The position numbers and the translations under genes are program-made. A stretch of DNA of 32,663 nt from Gammaproteobacteria bacterium. Lineage in GTDB: Bacteria > Pseudomonadota > Gammaproteobacteria > Enterobacterales > Kangiellaceae. Shown here in pieces: positions 9,594-18,657 of the stretch. The stretch is from assembly GCA_029880585.1 (NCBI GenBank), contig JAOUOC010000008.1, positions 1 through 32,663 on the forward strand. Direction: 5' to 3'. The notes below the pieces were generated by a model that worked only from the letters and a program-made list of their open reading frames with translations, had not been told where the DNA came from and searched no databases. Within the stretch, counting starts at the first letter, position 1. Every line of letters starts with the position of its first letter.

Positions 9594-10331
9594 TTATAAT
9601 TTTGAAACTACAGTCATAATAATTTCCTTAAAACTTTTCCAGTATTCCGACTGAACAAAATATACTAAAATCATTAAAGACAATAACGCATGTATTATGC
9701 TCATTATTGGTAATCCAGACTTCTCTTTCTCATTATTTTGCCATTTTCTGAAACTTTTATAACTTGCCACCATGCTTCCTGAAATCAATACAATGAATGC
9801 AAGCATTATGTAACTTTGTTGTTTATCTACAGAAACTGCTGCACCCAGCAAAATTCCTGGAATTAAATATGCTGGCGCCCAGATCATACCTGATACCAGA
9901 TTTACCCATATAAAATGCCTTTTTTTCATTTCACAGATTCCGGCTACCAACGGAATGACCGCACGCGCCGGACCAAAAAAACGACTGACGAAAACACCTA
10001 AAATTCCGTGTTTTTTAAAAAACACTCTACCCTTTTCTATCAACTTCTTTCTTTCAGAAAAAAACCTGATTTGTAGAAATTTTTCATGATAATGATATCC
10101 GACATAATAACTAATGTATTCTCCTATGACTGCCCCCAGATACGCTGCAATAACAATCGGATAGAATGGAAGCACGTCACCGCCAATTAATCCACCAATT
10201 GCCAACAACAATACCCAGCCAGGCATTAATAAACCAACAATAGCCATCGATTCCAGAAATGCAATTGCAAACACAATCAGGCTCGCCCATTCAATATTAT
10301 TATTTATAAATTCAACTATCTGCTCTGGCAT
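9594..10331 (-). CDS. DedA family (SNARE-associated/VTT domain) membrane protein
   Basis: FLESMAIVGLLMPGWVLL, GAVIGEYISYYVG, FVSRFFGPARAVIPLVAG motifs; several TM helices. Confidence 0.9.
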   Translation of the reverse strand: MPEQIVEFINNNIEWASLIVFAIAFLESMAIVGLLMPGWVLLLAIGGLIGGDVLPFYPIVIAAYLGAVIGEYISYYVGYHYHEKFLQIRFFSERKKLIEKGRVFFKKHGILGVFVSRFFGPARAVIPLVAGICEMKKRHFIWVNLVSGMIWAPAYLIPGILLGAAVSVDKQQSYIMLAFIVLISGSMVASYKSFRKWQNNEKEKSGLPIMSIIHALLSLMILVYFVQSEYWKSFKEIIMTVVSKL

Positions 10332-10479
10332 AAATTCCCCTAAAAATTTCTTCGCTATTCTACCACAACATCATTATTTACAATTCTTTCATATCTCAGT
10401 TACATATGTTTACACATAAATCTCTTTTCAAATTAGACTTTTATTGATTTAATATTCGAAAACAAATGGAGCTAACATC

Positions 10480-11517
10480 ATGAAAAAGAATATTATTGTG
10501 CTTTCTGATGGCACAGGCCAGGAAGGCGGTAAGGGTAATAATACAAACGTTTATAAACTATTTAATCTTGCAAAAGACCGCAGTCCGGATCAAATTGTTT
10601 TTTACGATAGAGGTCTTGGAACCGGTTGGCGTAAAATTTCTGGTAGTGTTTCTGGTGCTGGTATAAGTAAAAATATCATCGAATGCTATCAATTTATATT
10701 TGAAAACTACAATGCTGGTGATGATATTTATCTCTTTGGTTTTAGCCGCGGAGCGGCGACTGTACGTAGTCTTTCCGGTTTTATCGATTTATTTGGTTTA
10801 CTTCCAAAATCTCGTCCCGAACTTATCCAGGAAGCCTATGATATTTACAAAATATCAAATAAAAATAAGCGCAAAAAAGCTGCTGATAGCTTTCTATCTA
10901 AAAATCATAACATGTGGGTTAAAATTAAATTTTTAGGAGTCTGGGATACGGTTTATGCTCTTGGCCTTCCTGTTAAAGCCCTTGACTGGTTTATGAACAA
11001 GATCCCTGGATTAAAACATAATTTCCATAATCAAAAATTAAGCCCTTCAGTTGAAAATGCGTACCATGCATTAGCAATTGATGAGGAACGCAAGGTTTTT
11101 TCACCATCTTTGTGGGATAAAGAATTGCTTGATCACCAAAAAATGCAACAAGTCTGGTTTTGTGGTGTGCATACTGATGTTGGCGGTGGCTATAAGGAGC
11201 AAAACCTTTCAGATATTCCTTTCGTCTGGATGTTGCAAAAAGCTCAACAACATGGTTTTTTAATATACCCGCATCACAAGGTTGATATATCTCAGGATGC
11301 TGATGGTGTTATGCATGACTCTCGAAATGGAATCGCCGCCGCCTATCCAAAAAAGGTTCGTTCATGGAATAATGAAATACACGGCCAATTATTCATTCAC
11401 CAAAGCGTGTTGCAGAGAACTTTAAATAAAGATAACAAAAAAAGTAGCAAATATAGTAGTTGGGTATTTTCACATACTTTTGAAGTTGAACCATGGAATA
11501 AGGCAGTACCGCTTTAA
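10480..11517 (+). CDS. DUF2235 / T6SS phospholipase effector Tle1-like catalytic domain protein
   Basis: IIVLSDGTGQ...NVYKLFNL, YLFGFSRGAATVRSL (GxSxG nucleophile elbow), WFCGVHTDVGGGY. Confidence 0.85.
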   Translation: MKKNIIVLSDGTGQEGGKGNNTNVYKLFNLAKDRSPDQIVFYDRGLGTGWRKISGSVSGAGISKNIIECYQFIFENYNAGDDIYLFGFSRGAATVRSLSGFIDLFGLLPKSRPELIQEAYDIYKISNKNKRKKAADSFLSKNHNMWVKIKFLGVWDTVYALGLPVKALDWFMNKIPGLKHNFHNQKLSPSVENAYHALAIDEERKVFSPSLWDKELLDHQKMQQVWFCGVHTDVGGGYKEQNLSDIPFVWMLQKAQQHGFLIYPHHKVDISQDADGVMHDSRNGIAAAYPKKVRSWNNEIHGQLFIHQSVLQRTLNKDNKKSSKYSSWVFSHTFEVEPWNKAVPL

Positions 11518-11586
11518 TCTGTGTATTTATTTTGTCGTAATTTCTATAAATTGATTTTTTGAAAGTGTAGATTGAGGTACCCCAAT

Positions 11587-11994
11587 CTACACATCGATGA
11601 ATACACTGGGTGACACACTGAACTTTTTTGATAACTCTTTAACATGTCTTAGTGTTAAGGATCTTTTACCATTTAATACTTCTGAAACAACTCCCTGACT
11701 ACCAATTTCTTTCAAATCAGACTGCTTTATTTTATGTAATTTAATCAAAAACTTTAGTGCTTTTAGTCCATTACCCTGATTCTCAAGTAACGCCTCGCCT
11801 TCATATTCTTTGGCTGCTTTTCCCATTGCTTCGATTAGCCCAGATAAATGATGATTTGGGCGGTTTTCAACCAAAGTAATAGCATCCTTTATATTACTTA
11901 CAAGATGTTCATAATCTTCTTTATTTTTTGGAATATCAATTACCGGAGCAACCATGTCCCAGTACTGTACTGCTTTTTCAAGTGATTCTTGCAT
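11587..11994 (-). CDS. higA: HigA-type antitoxin, HTH/Xre family
   Basis: C-terminal HTH LKEIGSQGVVSEVLNGKRSLTLRHVKELSKKFSVSPSVFIDV closely matches the pattern of E. coli-type HigA; downstream of a HigB-like toxin. Confidence 0.85.
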   Translation of the reverse strand: MQESLEKAVQYWDMVAPVIDIPKNKEDYEHLVSNIKDAITLVENRPNHHLSGLIEAMGKAAKEYEGEALLENQGNGLKALKFLIKLHKIKQSDLKEIGSQGVVSEVLNGKRSLTLRHVKELSKKFSVSPSVFIDV

Positions 11995-12003
11995 ACAAAT
12001 CTC

Positions 12004-12267
12004 CTAATGATTGCCCGGCTTGATTTCTTCTATCAACGCAACCTGTGATTCAAAATTTATTAACGTATGAACCAACAAGGTAGACTCTGGAATTGGAAAA
12101 CGATATTGATGACTAAAGCCTCGAATATCTCCAAAAACGACCTTTAAAGCCGCTTCAGATTTGAAGCTTCCCTTACTAAGTATTTGATACCATCCTTGCA
12201 AATAGTGATCTGCTCCAGGATATCGAAGCTGAGCCTCCTTGACTCTATCACTTGCTACAACAACCAA
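12004..12267 (-). CDS. higB: HigB-type toxin (RelE-like); start re-assigned to TTG at 12267
   Basis: VVVASDRVKEAQLRYP...WYQILSKGSFKSEAALKVVFGDIRGF...FESQVALIEEI follows the E. coli-type HigB pattern; GGAGGT Shine-Dalgarno at 12278-12273 lies 5 nt upstream of TTG. The ORF-track start at 12348 is also TTG but lacks an SD. Confidence 0.78.
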   Translation of the reverse strand: MVVVASDRVKEAQLRYPGADHYLQGWYQILSKGSFKSEAALKVVFGDIRGFSHQYRFPIPESTLLVHTLINFESQVALIEEIKPGNH

Positions 12268-12601
12268 ATTGTACCTCCAAACCTTTCTTTTTGTTCTACT
12301 GCTGGCGTCTGGTGTTTTATTTTGTAAAACCTTTTTATCGTCAGACAAACAATATCAATCTAATAAAAATAGCCCACTAACTCACCTTTTACAAATATAT
12401 AACGTCATGTAATAACTTGTTAACAGCTGCTTATTATTGTTATAGTATAAAATGTTAACAGGTGCTACATTCTATCTACTTTACATAAAATTTAAATATA
12501 ATTATTAAAAATGATTTATTTATAACATGTTCTATTAATATTTTTTTACAACTATGCCAATTTCATCTAATTCTGAGATTTAATTATATAAGCTGATCAA
12601 T

Positions 12602-13345
12602 ATGTTTCCTTACTTAACAATTACTCAAAATCACATGATTTCCACCTATGGATTAATGCTCGCAATTTCATTTTTAACAGGTCGTTTTCTTTATTTAAAA
12701 CGACTTCAAACCATAAACGCATCTTCGATAAATTTCGATCTTTATATTTTGGCACTTGTAGTATCAGCTGTCATTAGTTCAAAACTTCTGTTTGTAGTTA
12801 AATACATAGATTATTATCCATATCAATATCTAACTGATTTTAGTCAAGGCTACTCAAGTCAGGGAGCATTACTTGGTGCTATTCTTACAGCTTTTATCTT
12901 TTCAAAAATTAATAAGATAAACCTTTCTGTTTTACTTGATAATGCTGCTCCAGCTGTGATCATTTGTTATGCTATTGCAAGAATTGGATGTTTTCTTGCC
13001 GGAGATAATTGCTATGGCATAAAAACCGATCTACCTTGGGGGATGAGTTTTCCAAACGGTATGGAGCCAACAAAAGAGAATGTACATCCATTACCGCTAT
13101 ATGAAATTGCTTACTCAGTGATAATATATTTTTATCTTAACCGTCTTACCTTTAAAGAACAAAAACACTATTTCATATTTTTTAATTTACTTTTTTTATG
13201 GGGTATCTGCCGATTTTTAGTCGAGTTTTTATCTATTAATCCTAAACAAATTTTATTTATGTCTGGCTCACAATTCGGTGCATTAATTATGATACTCATT
13301 TCCAGCCATTTTCTTTTTATTACAGGCAAAAAAAAGCCAGAGTAA
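12602..13345 (+). CDS. Lgt-like (prolipoprotein diacylglyceryl transferase family) membrane protein, divergent
   Basis: TYGLMLAISFL, SSQGALLGA, ARIGCFLAGDNCYG, VHPLPLYEIAYS, GICRFLVEF align to the Lgt family layout; multiple TM segments. Confidence 0.78.
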   Translation: MFPYLTITQNHMISTYGLMLAISFLTGRFLYLKRLQTINASSINFDLYILALVVSAVISSKLLFVVKYIDYYPYQYLTDFSQGYSSQGALLGAILTAFIFSKINKINLSVLLDNAAPAVIICYAIARIGCFLAGDNCYGIKTDLPWGMSFPNGMEPTKENVHPLPLYEIAYSVIIYFYLNRLTFKEQKHYFIFFNLLFLWGICRFLVEFLSINPKQILFMSGSQFGALIMILISSHFLFITGKKKPE

Positions 13346-13353
13346 TCTCTGGC
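13336..13353 (-). terminator. Intrinsic terminator for the ribosomal protein cluster (downstream of rplQ)
   Basis: Minus strand reads GCCAGAG-ATTA-CTCTGGC followed by TTTTTTTTTGCC; 7-bp perfect stem. Confidence 0.88.
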
Positions 13354-13375
13354 CAATTTCAATCTCAAAACTAAA

Positions 13376-13780
13376 CTATTCTTCTGTGGCTTCTACTTCT
13401 TCCACATCTTCTACTTCTATAATTGGTCTGTCAACCAATTCAACATATGCCATTGGCGCTTTATCGCCTGCTCTAAAACCAGCTTTAATAATTCTCAGAT
13501 ACCCACCAGGTCGATCCTGATATCTTGGGCCTAATTCATCAAACAGTTTACCAACTGCTGATTTACTGCGTGTACGAGAGAATGCGAGCCTGCGATTTGC
13601 AACACTGTCTTCTTTTGACAATGTAATTAAGGGCTCTACTACACGACGCAGTTCTTTGGCTTTTGGCAAAGTTGTTTTAATTAATTCATGTTCAATAAGC
13701 GAAACAGACATATTCTTAAACATCGCCTGACGATGACTGGAATTTCTGTTAAGTTGACGACCACTATGACGATGACGCAT
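13376..13780 (-). CDS. rplQ: 50S ribosomal protein L17
   Basis: [24 protein letters not shown]. Confidence 0.98.
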   Translation of the reverse strand: MRHRHSGRQLNRNSSHRQAMFKNMSVSLIEHELIKTTLPKAKELRRVVEPLITLSKEDSVANRRLAFSRTRSKSAVGKLFDELGPRYQDRPGGYLRIIKAGFRAGDKAPMAYVELVDRPIIEVEDVEEVEATEE

Positions 13781-13937
13781 TTTTTCACCTACTCGTTACC
13801 AGCCTGCAATAGTACTGATATTATTTAGTTAATGTTATTTAATATCCTGAATTTAAGCCCGGTTAAACCGGGCTTTCAGAATACTTACTTTATGTGCGAT
13901 CTTTCGATCACAATAAAACTACCATAAATGGTAAATT

Positions 13938-14924
13938 CTACATATCATCCATAATACTTGAAGGAGGCCAATTCTCAAGACGCATGCCTAAAGACAGTCC
14001 ACGTGAAGCCAAAACATCCTTGATTTCAGTCAATGACTTCTTACCAAGATTAGGAGTTTTAAGCAACTCTACTTCAGTACGTTGAATCAAATCACCAATA
14101 TAATGAATATTTTCTGTTTTCAAACAATTTGCACTTCTTACTGTCAATTCAAGATCATCAACTGGTCTTAATAGAATTGGATCAACCTCAGGCTCTTCTT
14201 TTTCAGGAACAACCTGTTTTTCATCCTGTAAGTCAACAAATGCAGCTAATTGTTGTTGCAGAATAGTTGCACAACGTCTGATCGCCTCTTCTGGCTCGAT
14301 AGTACCATTGGTCTCCAAATCGATAACCAGTTTATCAAGGTTTGTTCGTTGCTCAACACGTGCAGAATCAACAACATAAGAAACACGACGAACAGGGCTG
14401 AATGAAGCATCAAGCTGTAATCTACCGATACTATTATCATCCTCATCGTCTTTTCTTCTTGCTGCAGCAGGTTCATAACCACGGCCATTTTTCACATGCA
14501 ACTTCATGCTCAGCACACCTTTTTTAGTTAAGGTGGCTATATGATGGTCAGGGTTTACAATTTTAACACCTGCTTGCTCTTCAATGTCAGCTGCTGTAAC
14601 GGCTCCTTCACCTTTCTTTTCCAGAGTCAAAACAGCCTCATCCTTATCTTCCAATTGTACTGCCAAACCTTTCAGGTTTAGCAAGATATCAATGACGTCT
14701 TCCTGAACATTTTCAATAGTCGTATATTCATGAAGGACACCATCAATTTCCACTTCTACAACTGCACAACCAGGCATTGATGAAAGTAAAATACGTCTTA
14801 GAGAATTGCCCAATGTGTGCCCAAAACCTCTCTCGAAAGGCTCAAGAACGATTTTGGCTTTGGTTTCGCTTTGACTTTCTACTTTTATCTGCCGCGGTGT
14901 AAGCAGCTCAGTGACATTGCCCAT
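13938..14924 (-). CDS. rpoA: DNA-directed RNA polymerase subunit alpha
   Basis: [26 protein letters not shown] and C-terminal [28 protein letters not shown]. Confidence 0.99.
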   Translation of the reverse strand: MGNVTELLTPRQIKVESQSETKAKIVLEPFERGFGHTLGNSLRRILLSSMPGCAVVEVEIDGVLHEYTTIENVQEDVIDILLNLKGLAVQLEDKDEAVLTLEKKGEGAVTAADIEEQAGVKIVNPDHHIATLTKKGVLSMKLHVKNGRGYEPAAARRKDDEDDNSIGRLQLDASFSPVRRVSYVVDSARVEQRTNLDKLVIDLETNGTIEPEEAIRRCATILQQQLAAFVDLQDEKQVVPEKEEPEVDPILLRPVDDLELTVRSANCLKTENIHYIGDLIQRTEVELLKTPNLGKKSLTEIKDVLASRGLSLGMRLENWPPSSIMDDM

Positions 14925-14943
14925 AAATAATCCTCTTCAAGTA

Positions 14944-15564
14944 TTACTTGGAGTATAATTCCACAATCAGATTTTCGTTGATATCTGCTGGTAAATCAGA
15001 ACGGTCTGGTACATTTTTAAAAGTACCTTCCATTTTTTTCTCATCAACTTCAATCCAGGTTGGTTTATCTTTTTGTGACGCTAATTCAAGCGCTGCTACA
15101 ATTCTAGCCTGTTTTTTGGATTTTTCACGTACAGAAACAACATCAGACGGCTTAACCTGATAAGAAGGAATGTTTACACATTGACCATTTACCAAAATTG
15201 CCTTATGACTAACAAGTTGTCTTGATTCAGAACGTGTAGAGCCAAAGCCCATACGATAAACCACATTATCTAATCGTGATTCGAGTAACTGCAACAAATT
15301 GGTACCGGTAGCACCTTTTAATCTTGCAGCTTCTTTGTAATAATTTCTAAATTGCTTTTCAAGTACACCGTAAATACGTCTTACTTTTTGCTTTTCACGT
15401 AACTGCAAACCGTAGTCAGATAGTCGACCACGCCTTGCACCATGAAAACCAGGTGCCTGATCAATTTTACATTTATCCTCAATAGCACGAACGCCACTTT
15501 TAAGCATCAGATCGACGCCTTCACGACGTGCTAACTTGAGTTTAGGTCCAATATATCTCGCCAT
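14944..15564 (-). CDS. rpsD: 30S ribosomal protein S4
   Basis: [20 protein letters not shown]4 domain [29 protein letters not shown]. Confidence 0.99.
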   Translation of the reverse strand: MARYIGPKLKLARREGVDLMLKSGVRAIEDKCKIDQAPGFHGARRGRLSDYGLQLREKQKVRRIYGVLEKQFRNYYKEAARLKGATGTNLLQLLESRLDNVVYRMGFGSTRSESRQLVSHKAILVNGQCVNIPSYQVKPSDVVSVREKSKKQARIVAALELASQKDKPTWIEVDEKKMEGTFKNVPDRSDLPADINENLIVELYSK

Positions 15565-15587
15565 TTATCTTCTCCAACAAACCTAAG

Positions 15588-15974
15588 TTACACGCGACGC
15601 TTTTTAGGCGGTCTACAGCCATTATGCGGAATAGGGGTGACATCAGTGATGTTCGTAATTTTGAAACCAGCTGCATTTAATGCTCGAATGGCTGATTCAC
15701 GGCCAGGTCCAGGGCCCTTTACGAAAACTTCCATATTTTTCATACCCATTTCTTTTACCATTTCCGCAACTCTATCTGCTGCTACCTGAGCAGCAAATGG
15801 TGTACTTTTACGCGATCCTCTAAAGCCGGAACCACCTGAAGTAGCCCAGGCAAGCGCGTTTCCTTGTCGGTCTGTTACAGTCACGATAGTATTGTTAAAT
15901 GAAGCATGAATATGCGCCATTCCGTCAACTACGTGCTTTTTGACCTTTTTACGAGAACGAGGTGTCTTTGCCAT
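15588..15974 (-). CDS. rpsK: 30S ribosomal protein S11
   Basis: [26 protein letters not shown] ... [13 protein letters not shown]. Confidence 0.99.
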   Translation of the reverse strand: MAKTPRSRKKVKKHVVDGMAHIHASFNNTIVTVTDRQGNALAWATSGGSGFRGSRKSTPFAAQVAADRVAEMVKEMGMKNMEVFVKGPGPGRESAIRALNAAGFKITNITDVTPIPHNGCRPPKKRRV

Positions 15975-15980
15975 AACTTC

Positions 15981-16337
15981 TTATCTCTTGATTGGTTTAC
16001 GCGGCCCTTTACGGGTACGTGCGTTTGTCTTGGTGCGTTGTCCACGAACTGGCAAGCTTCTTCTGTGGCGAATACCACGAAAGCAACCCAAGTCCATTAA
16101 ACGCTTGATACTCATTGACACTTCACGTCGCAAATCACCTTCAACAGTGAATTTTGCAACTTCATTACGAAGTGATTCTATTTCTGATTCAGCCAAGTCT
16201 TTGATTTTTCGATTCTCTTCAATACCAGCATTTGCACAAATTAATTTTGCGCGATTTGAGCCGATACCGTAAATCGATGTCAAAGCAATAACCGAATGCT
16301 TGTTAACTGGAACGTTAATACCAGCGATACGGGCCAT
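15981..16337 (-). CDS. rpsM: 30S ribosomal protein S13
   Basis: [51 protein letters not shown]. Confidence 0.99.
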   Translation of the reverse strand: MARIAGINVPVNKHSVIALTSIYGIGSNRAKLICANAGIEENRKIKDLAESEIESLRNEVAKFTVEGDLRREVSMSIKRLMDLGCFRGIRHRRSLPVRGQRTKTNARTRKGPRKPIKR

Positions 16338-16402
16338 TTAACTAACTCCCAAATTTCAGTTTCAAGATATTCAATTATGGTTCCTTAAAAAAGGCGCGAC
16401 AT

Positions 16403-16431
16403 AATAGCCTTGAAACGATTAAAAATCAACC
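16403..16431 (-). promoter_or_regulatory. Candidate sigma70 promoter for the alpha (rpsM-rpsK-rpsD-rpoA-rplQ) operon
   Basis: Minus strand: TTGATT (16431-16426), 17-nt spacer, TATTAT (16408-16403), in the 147-nt rpmJ-rpsM gap. Confidence 0.6.
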
Positions 16432-16484
16432 TGTTAATGCAATTTGTAATCTCTCTGTAGAGATATATTAAGGAAGTACTAATA

Positions 16485-16598
16485 TTAACCTTGTCGCTGT
16501 TTATGGCGAGGGTCAGTACAAATTACACGAATACTACCGTTTCTGCGAATAATTTTGCATTCACGGCACATCTTTTTAACAGAAGCTCGAACTTTCAT
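16485..16598 (-). CDS. rpmJ: 50S ribosomal protein L36
   Basis: Translated by hand: [37 protein letters not shown]; 37 aa, zinc-type cysteines; between secY and rpsM; absent from the ORF track because it is short. Confidence 0.98.
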   Translation of the reverse strand: MKVRASVKKMCRECKIIRRNGSIRVICTDPRHKQRQG

Positions 16599-16628
16599 TT
16601 TCTTACTCCGAAAAAAATAAACCAGATA

Positions 16629-17966
16629 TTACCTTAAACCGGTTTTACCATAGTTTTTAAAATTAGCCTTTTTCAATACTGAATCATAGTTGCGTGAGAT
16701 TAAATGCGCCTGAATTTGCGACATAAAATCCATAATAACAACAACAATAATCAATAGTGATGTTCCACCGAAGTAGAAAGGCACTTGCCAAAATAAAATC
16801 ATAAACTCAGGTAACAAACAGACGGCTGTAATATACATTGCGCCAACGAAAGTTAAACGAGTCATAACCTTATCGATATATTTGGAGGTTTGCTCACCAG
16901 GACGTACTCCGGGAATAAACGCTCCAGATTTTTTCAATTGATCTGCTGTTTCTCTAGGGTTGTAAACCAACGCAGTATAGAAAAAGCAGAAGAATATAAT
17001 ACCCACAGCATAGATCAGCATATAAAGTGGATTGCCAGGTTGTAGCTGACTGGCAATGTTTTGTAACCACAACAAGCTTCCATCCTGATTGGAACCACCA
17101 ACCCACTGAGCGATAGTGCCTGGGAATAGAATGATACTTGATGCAAAGATTGCCGGAATTACACCCGCCATATTAATTTTGAATGGCAAATGAGATGACT
17201 GAGCTGCATACAGCTTTCGACCTTGTTGTCTTTGCGCATAGTTGACAACAATACGTCTTTGTCCTCTTTCCATAAAAACAACAAATGCTGTTACAACTAC
17301 AACAACTGCAAAAATTAACAGCATAGCCAACACATTCAAATCGCCCTGTTTGGCCTGTTCGAAAGTTTGACCTAAAGCGGTTGGCAATCCTGCAACGATA
17401 CCGACACAAATCAAAATAGAAATACCATTACCAATACCACGTTCATTTATCTGCTCACCTAACCACATCAAGAACATCGTGCCGGTAACCAGAGAAACCA
17501 CTGCGCCAAAATAAAAGCCGAAATCAGGATTAGGCACCAAACCTGGCATTAAACCTGGAAAACCGGATGAAATTCCAACAGCTTGCAATGTGGCAAGCAC
17601 AAAAGTCAGATAACGCGTATATTGGTTAATTTTGCGACGTCCAGCCTCGCCTTCTTTTTTAATTTCCTTAAGTCTGTCATCAACAAAACTTAATACCTGC
17701 ATAATAATTGATGCAGTAATGTAAGGCATGATACCCAAGGCGAACACACTTGCTCTTTCCATTGCGCCACCTGAGAACACATTAAATAAAGCTAATATAG
17801 TTCCTTGTTGCTGACCAAACAATTCTGCCAAAACATTTGGAGCAATACCTGGAACGGGTATAAAGGAGCCTAAACGAAAGATAACGATTGCTATTAAAAC
17901 AAACATTAATCTTTGTTTTAGCTCTGTCAGACCGCCTGATTTTTTTTCTAATGGAGCTTTAGCCAT
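16629..17966 (-). CDS. secY: Protein translocase subunit SecY
   Basis: [47 protein letters not shown] motifs. Confidence 0.99.
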   Translation of the reverse strand: MAKAPLEKKSGGLTELKQRLMFVLIAIVIFRLGSFIPVPGIAPNVLAELFGQQQGTILALFNVFSGGAMERASVFALGIMPYITASIIMQVLSFVDDRLKEIKKEGEAGRRKINQYTRYLTFVLATLQAVGISSGFPGLMPGLVPNPDFGFYFGAVVSLVTGTMFLMWLGEQINERGIGNGISILICVGIVAGLPTALGQTFEQAKQGDLNVLAMLLIFAVVVVVTAFVVFMERGQRRIVVNYAQRQQGRKLYAAQSSHLPFKINMAGVIPAIFASSIILFPGTIAQWVGGSNQDGSLLWLQNIASQLQPGNPLYMLIYAVGIIFFCFFYTALVYNPRETADQLKKSGAFIPGVRPGEQTSKYIDKVMTRLTFVGAMYITAVCLLPEFMILFWQVPFYFGGTSLLIIVVVIMDFMSQIQAHLISRNYDSVLKKANFKNYGKTGLR

Positions 17967-18010
17967 AATTTATCAATCCAATTTATCCCCAAAATACAAT
18001 GCCAGCTAAA

Positions 18011-18463
18011 TTAACTGGCAATGCTTCCGCCTGCTGCTTCGATGGCAGCTTTCGCACCCTTACTAACTCTGATCCCGTCACCAATAGTAACAGCAGTATT
18101 AATTTCACCAGAAAGCATTACTTTTACTTGTTGAATGTTTCTGTTGATCAAACCAGCTGATTTAAGTGACAACAAATCTACCTTGCCACCTTCTACCTTG
18201 TTCAATTCGCCTAAACGAATTTCAGCAGATACCAAAGATTTTCTGGACTTGAAACCAAATTTAGGCAAACGTTGTTTTAAAGGCATTTGTCCACCTTCAA
18301 AACCAGCACTCACTTTACCACCTGAACGTGATTTCAAACCCTTGTGACCGCGACCACAAGTTTTACCCAATGTTGAACCAATACCACGGCCAACACGTTT
18401 GGACGACTTGCGTGATCCAGGAGCAGGGCTGAGCGTATTCAATCGCATAGTATTTTCACTCAT
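18011..18463 (-). CDS. rplO: 50S ribosomal protein L15
   Basis: [44 protein letters not shown]; alternative start at 18448. Confidence 0.98.
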   Translation of the reverse strand: MSENTMRLNTLSPAPGSRKSSKRVGRGIGSTLGKTCGRGHKGLKSRSGGKVSAGFEGGQMPLKQRLPKFGFKSRKSLVSAEIRLGELNKVEGGKVDLLSLKSAGLINRNIQQVKVMLSGEINTAVTIGDGIRVSKGAKAAIEAAGGSIAS

Positions 18464-18467
18464 GAGA

Positions 18468-18653
18468 TTATTCCTCCACTCGAACCATATAATAAACTTT
18501 ATTCACCATACCTCTAGTTGAAGGTGTATCTTCAACTTCTACAGTATGACCAATTCTTCTCAAACCCAATCCCATCAAACAAGCCTTGTGATTAGCCAAT
18601 CGACCATTTGATGATTTTACTTGAGTAACTTTCATGAATTTCTTTGCTGCCAT
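18468..18653 (-). CDS. rpmD: 50S ribosomal protein L30
   Basis: [40 protein letters not shown]; start trimmed from the ORF-track start at 18677. Confidence 0.96.
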   Translation of the reverse strand: MAAKKFMKVTQVKSSNGRLANHKACLMGLGLRRIGHTVEVEDTPSTRGMVNKVYYMVRVEE

Positions 18654-18657
18654 GATT

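Noticed and set aside
12349-12601. Possible CRISPR or iteron array in the AT-rich gap upstream of the lgt-like gene
   Set aside because: Only two copies of one 13-bp motif and no regular spacer structure; reported only as a candidate operator pair.
10480-13345. DUF2235 hydrolase + HigBA + Lgt-like as a novel defence island
   Set aside because: Genes are in mixed orientations, separated by a boundary repeat and long spacers, with no operon structure; simple adjacency does not support one system.
13920-13933. TACCATAAATGGTA palindrome just after rpoA
   Set aside because: Short and AT-rich; weak as an RNA hairpin; not claimed separately from the stronger hairpins beside it.
15940-16272. Plus-strand ORFs antisense to rpsM/rpsK (15906-16272) and similar antisense ORFs at 19302-19687, 22772-23056, 24439-24820, 25830-26147
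   Set aside because: They lie opposite highly conserved ribosomal protein genes, have no recognisable domains or RBS, and are expected by-products of codon structure.
18135-18347. Plus-strand ORF within rplO
   Set aside because: Antisense shadow of a conserved ribosomal gene.
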